A stretch of 5,646 bases of DNA from Chloroflexota bacterium (GTDB taxonomy: Bacteria > Chloroflexota > Limnocylindria > QHBO01), in assembly GCA_024636135.1 (NCBI GenBank), contig JAGXHP010000088.1, forward strand, positions 1 to 5,646. The letters are read 5' to 3'. The first letter of the stretch is position 1. Each line of letters starts with the position of its first letter. Below the pieces are notes generated by a model. The model did no database searches and had not been told where the DNA came from. It worked only from the letters and a program-made list of their open reading frames with translations. A program made the translations under genes and the position numbers. Shown piece by piece: positions 1 to 4,418 of this stretch.

Positions 1-356
1 AAGACGTCGTGGGCCTTCTCCGAATCGACATACGCTCCGACGATGCGCATGGCGAGCTCGTAGTAGTTGACGAGGTCGGGATGCGCACGATCGGCATCGG
101 CCGAGCCGCGTCTGGCCATCGAGGCGTCCATCATCTCCGCCACCTGCTCGTCGGTCAGCTCGTGCGTGCGCTTGACCATCGACCCGTAGCTGTCCGAATC
201 GGCCGATCCGGCTGCCACGCCCAGGCCCTGGAGCAGGAAGCCGCCCTCGAGCTCGAGCAGCAACACCTCCTTGAGACGCTGGCTGTCGATGAACGCCCCG
301 ATGCTGCGCAGCACCTCCTCCCAGTCCTGGCGCGGGCTCCCGTCGTAGATCCGCAT
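1..356 (-). CDS. Hypothetical protein, N-terminal 118 residues (cut by window edge)
   Basis: I do not recognise a named family. The protein begins MRIYDGSPRQDWEEVLRSIG and stays open for 118 codons to the window edge, so its C-terminus is missing. Visible features: a charged N-terminus; a hydrophobic, strand-like stretch VLLLELEGGFLLQGLGV at residues 31-47; a Ser/Asp-rich turn at 50-58; then mostly helical, charged sequence with THELTDEQVAEMM at 64-76 and HPDLVNYYELAMRIVGAYVD at 92-111. There is no signal peptide or membrane segment, so it is probably cytoplasmic. The ATG at 356-354 is supported by a GGAGGG ribosome binding site 12 bases upstream and by GC-rich third codon positions. It lies in the same direction as psuG, 62 bases downstream of that gene, but has its own candidate promoter. 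The opening resembles conserved uncharacterised proteins I associate with Chloroflexota, from memory only. That this is a gene is fairly sure; its function is unknown. Confidence 0.8.
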   Translation of the reverse strand, partial: MRIYDGSPRQDWEEVLRSIGAFIDSQRLKEVLLLELEGGFLLQGLGVAAGSADSDSYGSMVKRTHELTDEQVAEMMDASMARRGSADADRAHPDLVNYYELAMRIVGAYVDSEKAHDV

Positions 357-368
357 GGCTGCGCGCGT

Positions 369-374
369 CCCTCC
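369..374 (-). promoter_or_regulatory. Ribosome binding site for the left-edge gene
   Basis: GGAGGG on the minus strand, 12 bases before the ATG at 356-354. It matches the anti-Shine-Dalgarno core well. It decides the start, since no other in-frame start codon lies at a better distance. Confidence 0.6.
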
Positions 375-399
375 GTTCGGCTTGCCGGCTGGCCGCCCG

Positions 400-427
400 A
401 GGATACCGCCCCCCGGTCTCAGGTCAA
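400..427 (-). promoter_or_regulatory. Candidate sigma-70-type promoter of the left-edge gene
   Basis: On the minus strand TTGACC (427-422, five of six bases of the -35 consensus) is followed after 16 bases by TATCCT (405-400, four of six of the -10 consensus). Transcription would start near 393 and give a leader of roughly 37 bases that contains the GGAGGG site. The -35 box lies in the last codons of psuG, just before its stop. No convincing terminator hairpin follows psuG, so the downstream gene may be transcribed both from this promoter and by read-through. This is pattern-based only. Confidence 0.45.
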
Positions 428-1330
428 GGCCGAGGCGATCGCTCCGGCCGTCCCGGCGTTGTTGACGATCAGGCCGATGTTCACCGCGAGGGTCCGCCCA
501 CCGGAGGCGCTCGCCAGATATCCCAGGAGGTGCGGCGTCACGGCCCCGCCCCGGATCCCGCGCGACGACGCCTCGCGCAGGCCCTCATCGATCCAGCGCT
601 CCACCTCGGCGCGGTCGAGGGCAAGGTCGGCCGGCGGCGGCTGCACGATGAGCATGCCGCCCGCCCCGGGGATCGCGCGGTGGGCACGGATCGCCTCTGC
701 GGCTTCCCGTGGTCCGTCCACCCGGTGGGCGACCGGCAGCCCCGAGTCGATCGTGTAGAAGGCCGGCACAACGTCGACGCCATAGCCGATGACGGGCACG
801 CGACGCGTCTCGAGCGCCTCGATCGTGGCCGGCAGGTCGAGGATCGACTTCGCCCCGCACGAGACGACCGCGACGGGCGTGGCCGCCAGCTCATCGAGGT
901 CGCTGGAGATGTCGAGTGTCGTCGTCGCGCCGCGGTGGACCCCACCGATCCCCCCGGTGGCGAACACGGCGATCCCGCTCATGTGCGCCAGGCGCATCGT
1001 GGCGCTCACCGTCGTCGATGCCAGCCGCCGCGCGGCAACCAGCGGTCCGAGGTCGCGCGATCCGGCCTTGACCACGTCGCGCTCCGGATCCGCCAGGCGC
1101 TCGAGCAGGTCGCGTCCCGCGCCGACCACCATGCGGCCGGCGTCGATGGCCGTGGTGGCCGGCACCGCGCCTGCCTCTCGCACCGCCGCCTCCGCGGCCA
1201 GCGCCGTTTCGAGGTTGTGCGGAACGGGCAGACCCTGCGCGATCAGGCTCGACTCGAGGGCCACCACCGGTCGGCCCTCGTCCAGCGCCGCGCGGACCTC
1301 GTCGGAGATATCCAGGCCGAGCGGCGTCAT
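419..1330 (-). CDS. psuG: Pseudouridine-5'-phosphate glycosidase
   Basis: Cleaves the C-C glycosidic bond of pseudouridine 5'-phosphate, giving uracil and ribose 5-phosphate; a cytoplasmic, metal-dependent enzyme of pseudouridine catabolism. The 303-residue product spans the whole family length. Known E. coli active-site residues map at a constant offset of five: Glu26 in VALESSL (E31), Lys88 in VKAGSRDL (K93), His132 in GGVHRGA (H137), Asp144 (D149), the Schiff-base Lys161 in CGAKSILD (K166) and Asn284 (N289). Other family stretches are FATGGIGGVHRG at 123-134 and VPAFYTIDSGLPVAHRVD at 188-205. The chosen ATG (1330-1328) overlaps the psuK stop codon as ATGA. The frame stays open upstream for 42 codons, but this start sits at the normal N-terminus for the family. 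There is no strong Shine-Dalgarno sequence close by, so translation is probably coupled to psuK. Cys158 beside the catalytic lysine stands where I expect alanine. Confidence 0.95.
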   Translation of the reverse strand: MTPLGLDISDEVRAALDEGRPVVALESSLIAQGLPVPHNLETALAAEAAVREAGAVPATTAIDAGRMVVGAGRDLLERLADPERDVVKAGSRDLGPLVAARRLASTTVSATMRLAHMSGIAVFATGGIGGVHRGATTTLDISSDLDELAATPVAVVSCGAKSILDLPATIEALETRRVPVIGYGVDVVPAFYTIDSGLPVAHRVDGPREAAEAIRAHRAIPGAGGMLIVQPPPADLALDRAEVERWIDEGLREASSRGIRGGAVTPHLLGYLASASGGRTLAVNIGLIVNNAGTAGAIASALT

Positions 1331-2205
1331 TGGGCGTTGACCATCGCTGCCTCGCCGGCCAGGCGGCCCTGGGCGCCGGCAGTCCCTGCCACTTGGCTCG
1401 CCACCTCCGCGGCGGCGTTCAGCGCGGCCTCGAGCACGGACAACGGCAGCGGCCACCGCTGGTCGACCAGGCCATGGACCAAGGCTGCCGCAAATGCATC
1501 ACCGGCCCCGGTCGTGTCCGTCGCCGCGTCGATCGGATGCACCGCGACCCGGACGGATCCGGATGGCGTGGACGCCGTCACGGAATCCATCGAGGTGACC
1601 ACGACGCACGTCGCCAGCGGGTCCACCGGCGCGAGCCAGCTCGCCTCCTGGCGGTTGACGACCAGCAGATCGGGATGGGCGCGTTCGAGGGCGAGGCGCC
1701 ACGAATCGCGCTGGCCGTCGGGGATGGCGCAACCGACGACCGCGACCCGGCCGTCGAGGGCCGCTGCCGCGTCCGCCAGCCGGACCGGATCCGGCTCGAG
1801 AAACAGATAGCCCGAGACCACGGTCCATGGCGAGTCCGGAAGTCCACGATCGAGGAGCGGCGAACCGAATGGTGCGCGCTGGCTGAGCATGGTGCGCTCA
1901 CCCGACGCGTCGAGCACGATGACCACGCTGCCGGTCGCCGCCACGGCGACGACGTCGAGGTTCAGCCCCTCGCTGCGCAGTGCCTGGCGCAAAAGCCGAC
2001 CTGCCGCGTCGTCACCGATGCCGCACACCAGGCGGACCGCCACCCCGCGACGCGACAGGCGGACCGCCACATTGGCTCCCTGGCCGCCGGGCGCGACGAC
2101 GATCGTCGCGGGCACATCCTCGTCGGGTCGCATGCTCTCGGTCGGGCGGGCCACGGTGTCGAGCAGCGCATCGCCGATGACCGTGACCTGTGGGGCCTCG
2201 CTCAT
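1327..2205 (-). CDS. psuK: PfkB-family carbohydrate kinase, probable pseudouridine kinase
   Basis: Ribokinase/PfkB-fold kinase of 292 residues, a typical length. Visible in order: N-terminal strand VTVIGDALLD (8-16); PfkB signature 1 region APGGQGANVAVRLSRRG (38-54); GIGDDAAGRLL (62-72); the NxxE motif NRQE (184-187), which helps bind metal and phosphate; and signature 2 DTTGAGDAF (230-238), with the anion-hole glycines and catalytic base Asp236. The fold shows phosphoryl transfer from ATP to a sugar or nucleoside. The pseudouridine substrate is inferred from the overlap with psuG, because PsuK and PsuG act in sequence. The start at 2205-2203 is chosen over the open frame further upstream: it overlaps the previous gene's stop as ATGA, has GAGG 8 bases before it, and puts the first strand at the N-terminus. 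Another nucleoside or ribose kinase is possible on sequence alone. Confidence 0.88.
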   Translation of the reverse strand: MSEAPQVTVIGDALLDTVARPTESMRPDEDVPATIVVAPGGQGANVAVRLSRRGVAVRLVCGIGDDAAGRLLRQALRSEGLNLDVVAVAATGSVVIVLDASGERTMLSQRAPFGSPLLDRGLPDSPWTVVSGYLFLEPDPVRLADAAAALDGRVAVVGCAIPDGQRDSWRLALERAHPDLLVVNRQEASWLAPVDPLATCVVVTSMDSVTASTPSGSVRVAVHPIDAATDTTGAGDAFAAALVHGLVDQRWPLPLSVLEAALNAAAEVASQVAGTAGAQGRLAGEAAMVNAQ

Positions 2206-2588
2206 AGCGGACGCCTCGTGCTGAATCCCTCGCGGGTCGTGTGCCAGAACTCCAGTTGGGGGTCCGACAGTCGCCAGCACAGCCACGCCCGCTCCCCGTC
2301 GCGCAGCGTCGGAATGTCGACCAGTCCCTCGTCGAGATCACGAACCACGAGGCCCAGCGACTCGAGGTGGTCGAGCAGATCGCGCACCCGCGCGCGCAGC
2401 TCCGAGTTCAGCGCCTCCAGGCGCTCGTGCTGCGCACCGCTCCCGCCGGTCCCCCGCAGCCGGTGATGGAGGGCATCGTGGGCATCGTCGGCGCGACGGC
2501 GCTCGATCGCCAGCTGGAGCAGGGAGCCACGAACCAGCGGCAGGAGCGCGCGGGCCTCATCGACGGTGTAGGTGGGATCGTCGTCCAT
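2202..2588 (-). CDS. DUF2203 family protein
   Basis: A 128-residue cytoplasmic protein matching the uncharacterised DUF2203 family. The N-terminal TYTVDEARALLPLVRGSL (6-23) is the typical start (Tyr/Phe-Thr-x-x-Glu-Ala-x-x-Leu-Leu-Pro). A charged helical, probably coiled-coil part follows to about residue 80. The conserved C-terminal block is then GLVVRDLDEGLVDIPTLRDG (79-98), LCWRLSDPQLEFWH (103-116) and EGFSTRRPL (120-128). No biochemical role is established for the family. It is the first gene of the operon; its TGA (2204-2202) overlaps the psuK ATG. The start at 2588 gives the family's normal N-terminus, although the frame runs on far upstream through the opposite-strand agmatinase gene, which is a shadow. 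No clear Shine-Dalgarno sequence precedes the ATG, so the mRNA may have a very short leader. Confidence 0.9.
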   Translation of the reverse strand: MDDDPTYTVDEARALLPLVRGSLLQLAIERRRADDAHDALHHRLRGTGGSGAQHERLEALNSELRARVRDLLDHLESLGLVVRDLDEGLVDIPTLRDGERAWLCWRLSDPQLEFWHTTREGFSTRRPL

Positions 2589-2599
2589 CGGTCGCGCTG

Positions 2600-2605
2600 A
2601 TGGTA
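2600..2605 (-). promoter_or_regulatory. Possible -10 element of the DUF2203-psuK-psuG operon
   Basis: Minus-strand TACCAT matches the -10 consensus at four of six positions and ends 11 bases before the DUF2203 ATG. That would leave a leader of only about five bases, in keeping with the missing Shine-Dalgarno sequence. I find no convincing -35 box at 16-18 bases. Weak call. Confidence 0.25.
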
Positions 2606-2608
2606 GCG

Positions 2609-2617
2609 TGCTAGGAT
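2609..2617 (+). promoter_or_regulatory. Candidate extended -10 promoter of the agmatinase gene
   Basis: TGCTAGGAT is a TGn extended -10 followed by TAGGAT (four of six bases of consensus). No good -35 box lies 16-18 bases upstream, which an extended -10 can partly make up for. The start of transcription would be near 2624, giving a leader of about 67 bases that contains the strong ribosome binding site at 2670-2677. It lies only a few bases from the possible minus-strand -10, so the two divergent promoters would compete for space. Confidence 0.4.
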
Positions 2618-2661
2618 CGGCCACCGGATGGGCCTGCTCCGCACCGCGACGGCGCCGATCC
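2614..2661. repeat. 8-base perfect inverted repeat in the divergent intergenic region
   Basis: GGATCGGC (2614-2621) is repeated as its exact complement GCCGATCC (2654-2661). The arm centres are 40 bases apart, about four helical turns. The left arm overlaps the candidate -10 of the agmatinase promoter. It could be a two-site operator for a dimeric regulator. An 8-base match in 100 bases of GC-rich DNA is also not rare by chance, so this is a weak call. Confidence 0.25.
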
Positions 2662-2669
2662 GATCCGCC

Positions 2670-2677
2670 GGAGGTGA
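2670..2677 (+). promoter_or_regulatory. Shine-Dalgarno sequence for agmatinase, deciding the start
   Basis: GGAGGTGA, an eight-base perfect match to the anti-Shine-Dalgarno sequence, lies 13 bases before the ATG at 2691. The spacing is somewhat long, but no in-frame start lies closer. It favours 2691 over the upstream in-frame ATG at 2628, which has no such site. Confidence 0.65.
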
Positions 2678-2690
2678 GCGCAGCCGCGCC

Positions 2691-3782
2691 ATGACCGACG
2701 AGCGAGACCGCTTCACGCGCAGCATCAATGACGAGGCTGAGCCGGGCGGCGATCCCTACACCGCCTACGACGACTTCAACCTGCCCGCGTACTCCGGTCT
2801 GCCGAGCTTCCAGAAGCTGCCGTGGATCACCGATGCGACTGAGCTGGCCGCGGCCCGGCCCGATGTGGCGATCGTGGGGGCGCCCTTCGACGATGCGGTC
2901 AGCCACCGCCCCGGGGCGCGGTTCGGGCCGCGCGCCATCCGGCAGGCGAGCTATCACTCGGGGGCCATCAACTCGCTGCAGCTCGCCATCGAGCCGTACG
3001 ACTGGCTGAACGTGGTGGACGCCGGTGACGCGCCGGTCACGCCCATGAACATCGAGCGCGGCCACGCCGTGATCGAGCGCAAGGTGGCGGAGGTCGCTGC
3101 CACCGGGGCGATCCCGATCGTGCTGGGCGGCGACCACTCGATCACCTACCCGTCGGCAACCGCGATTGCCCGCCACGTGGCACCGCGCCGGCTGGGCATC
3201 GTTCACTTCGACGCGCACGCCGACGCCGCGAACTCCACATGGGGCACGCTCCGCTCGCATGGCGCGCCGATGCGCCGGCTCATCGAGTCGGGTGCCGTGG
3301 CCGGGCGCAACTTCGTGCAGGTCGGCCTGCGCGGCTACTGGCCGGGCGCCGAGACGCTGGACTGGATGCGCGAGCAGGGCATGCGCTGGCACCTGATGAC
3401 CGAGATCGAGGAACGGGGCGCGGAGGCCGTGATCGCCGACGCCATCGCCCAGGCGCTCGACGGCCCGGAGCTGATCTACCTCTCCGTGGACATCGACGTC
3501 ATCGATCCCGGCATGGCGCCGGGCACGGGCACGCCGGAGCCGGGAGGCATGCTGACCCGGGAGCTGCTGCGTGCCGTGCGCCAGGTCGTGGGATCGGTCG
3601 AGCTCGCGGGCATGGATGTCGTCGAGGTCTCGCCCCCGTTCGACCAGGCCGAGGTGACGGCCGCTGCCGCCCACCGCTGCGTCCTCGAGGCGATCAGCGC
3701 GCTGGCGGCCAAGCGCCGTGCGTCCGGCGCGTCCCCGATCGCAAGCCTCGGCGCCGGCAGCGATTCCTCGGGCGGGGGCTGA
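2691..3782 (+). CDS. speB: Agmatinase (ureohydrolase / arginase family)
   Basis: Binuclear manganese hydrolase that releases urea from a guanidino compound, most likely agmatine, giving putrescine; cytoplasmic. The product has 363 residues, slightly long for the family because of about 45 extra N-terminal residues and a Gly/Ser-rich tail from about 341. All metal ligands are present: His149 in GGDHSIT; Asp174, His176 and Asp178 in FDAHADA; Asp267 and Asp269 in SVDIDVIDP. The loop MAPGTGTPEPGG (275-286) and Glu312 in DVVEVSPPFD, the guanidinium contact in arginases, also fit. RGYWPGAETLDWMREQGMRW and the N-terminal LPAYSGLPSFQKLPW resemble actinobacterial-type agmatinases, from memory. Residues 189-192 read SHGA where I expect HGT. 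The ATG at 2691 is chosen for its Shine-Dalgarno sequence; 2628 is the alternative. The family also holds guanidinobutyrases and other guanidino hydrolases, and no polyamine genes nearby settle the substrate. Confidence 0.9.
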   Translation: MTDERDRFTRSINDEAEPGGDPYTAYDDFNLPAYSGLPSFQKLPWITDATELAAARPDVAIVGAPFDDAVSHRPGARFGPRAIRQASYHSGAINSLQLAIEPYDWLNVVDAGDAPVTPMNIERGHAVIERKVAEVAATGAIPIVLGGDHSITYPSATAIARHVAPRRLGIVHFDAHADAANSTWGTLRSHGAPMRRLIESGAVAGRNFVQVGLRGYWPGAETLDWMREQGMRWHLMTEIEERGAEAVIADAIAQALDGPELIYLSVDIDVIDPGMAPGTGTPEPGGMLTRELLRAVRQVVGSVELAGMDVVEVSPPFDQAEVTAAAAHRCVLEAISALAAKRRASGASPIASLGAGSDSSGGG

Positions 3783-3802
3783 CGCAGCGCCTCAGCCCCC
3801 GC
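3772..3802. terminator. Candidate bidirectional terminator hairpin between convergent genes
   Basis: GCGGGGGCTGA (3772-3782) and TCAGCCCCCGC (3792-3802) form a perfect 11-bp, very GC-rich stem with a 9-base loop. The left arm ends with the agmatinase TGA and the right arm begins with the complement of the minus-strand gene's TGA, so each stop codon lies inside the stem. Being an inverted repeat, it forms in transcripts from either side. Neither side is followed by a U tract, so it is not a textbook intrinsic terminator. It may block transcription or protect 3' ends in this GC-rich genome. Confidence 0.6.
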
Positions 3803-4382
3803 GACGCGCCAGGCTCGCGGTGGCGACTTCCTCGCCGTTGCGCGTCGCGGTCAGGATGTAGTCGCCGGCGGGCAGCCCGCGGGACTGGAATGTGGAGTAG
3901 TAGTAGCCGTTTCCCCCACCCTGGAGGGTATACGCGCCACCCGGCGTGCTCCCGTTCGGGCCGGTCAGCGTCACGTTGATGACGTCACCGGCACGCGCGT
4001 CGGTGAACCGCACCAGCGCCGTGAACGTCGGCGCGTTGGGCGGGATGCGGTCGAGCCGGTCGTTGCACTCCGAGCCGCTGATCGAACGGCAGGCGAGAAC
4101 CTCGGCCGTGAACCCATCGGCGACCGGAGGGGGCGTCGGATCGGGGGTCGGCGTCGGTACCGGCGTGGTCGGAGCCGGCGTGAGGGTCGGGACCGGCGCC
4201 GGTGTCGGCGTGGCCGCGACCACCTCTCCGCCCGGCTCGCCGACGACCACGCTCGGCGTCGGTGAAGTCTCGGCGGCGATGGGCGACGAATCGGTTCCGC
4301 GCGGCCAGAGCACGAACGCCGCGATGAGGACGAGCACCAGGGCGACCGGGGCTCTCAGGGCTTCAAAGGTGGACCGGGACAT
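3792..4382 (-). CDS. Membrane-anchored protein with Pro/Thr-rich linker and C-terminal domain shared with its neighbour
   Basis: Family not recognised. The 196 residues have three parts: an N-terminal signal anchor APVALVLVLIAAFVLW (11-26) after a short positively charged start; a disordered Pro/Thr/Val-rich stalk (about 33-87) with TPxP repeats; and a C-terminal extracytoplasmic domain (88-196), probably all beta, with two cysteines (98 and 106) that could form a disulphide. It ends with an Ig-like strand pattern, GLPAGDYILTATRNGEEVAT. There is no lipobox cysteine, so it is not a lipoprotein; uncleaved anchoring is likeliest. The C-terminal domain is clearly related to that of the protein encoded just upstream: both have DGFTAE with a cysteine nine residues after its Asp, a GPxG turn and a (P)GxY-TRNGE ending. 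The gene lies 36 bases after that neighbour, with no obvious ribosome binding site, so the two are probably one operon. The ATG at 4382 puts the anchor at the N-terminus. Confidence 0.85.
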   Translation of the reverse strand: MSRSTFEALRAPVALVLVLIAAFVLWPRGTDSSPIAAETSPTPSVVVGEPGGEVVAATPTPAPVPTLTPAPTTPVPTPTPDPTPPPVADGFTAEVLACRSISGSECNDRLDRIPPNAPTFTALVRFTDARAGDVINVTLTGPNGSTPGGAYTLQGGGNGYYYSTFQSRGLPAGDYILTATRNGEEVATASLARRGG

Positions 4383-4418
4383 GAGCGGCCAATGTGCAGG
4401 TTGGAGGCCAGCCCGCGC

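Noticed and set aside
1331..1456. 42-codon N-terminal extension of psuG
   Set aside because: It is Arg/Gly-rich, lies inside the psuK coding sequence and precedes the normal family N-terminus at 1330.
9..1810. Long plus-strand open frames opposite psuG and psuK (for example 9-758 and 530-1810)
   Set aside because: Their products are Arg/Pro/Ala-rich with no family motif; they mirror the GC-rich codons of the real minus-strand genes.
2650..2670. Small CGGCG/CGCCG hairpin next to the agmatinase Shine-Dalgarno sequence
   Set aside because: Only five base pairs with an 11-base loop; expected by chance at this base composition.
2628..2690. Upstream ATG start for agmatinase, perhaps leaderless after the -10 at 2612-2617
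   Set aside because: The added 21 residues look uncharacteristic and the GGAGGTGA site at 2670-2677 supports 2691; kept only as an alternative.
2589..3674. Upstream extension of the DUF2203 frame across the agmatinase gene
   Set aside because: It runs antisense through a complete agmatinase with all catalytic residues, and the DUF2203 N-terminus is normal at 2588.
4125..4230. G-rich plus-strand tract as a G-quadruplex or tandem DNA repeat
   Set aside because: Only scattered runs of three or more G, not four within short loops; it is explained by codons for the Pro/Thr-rich protein stalk.
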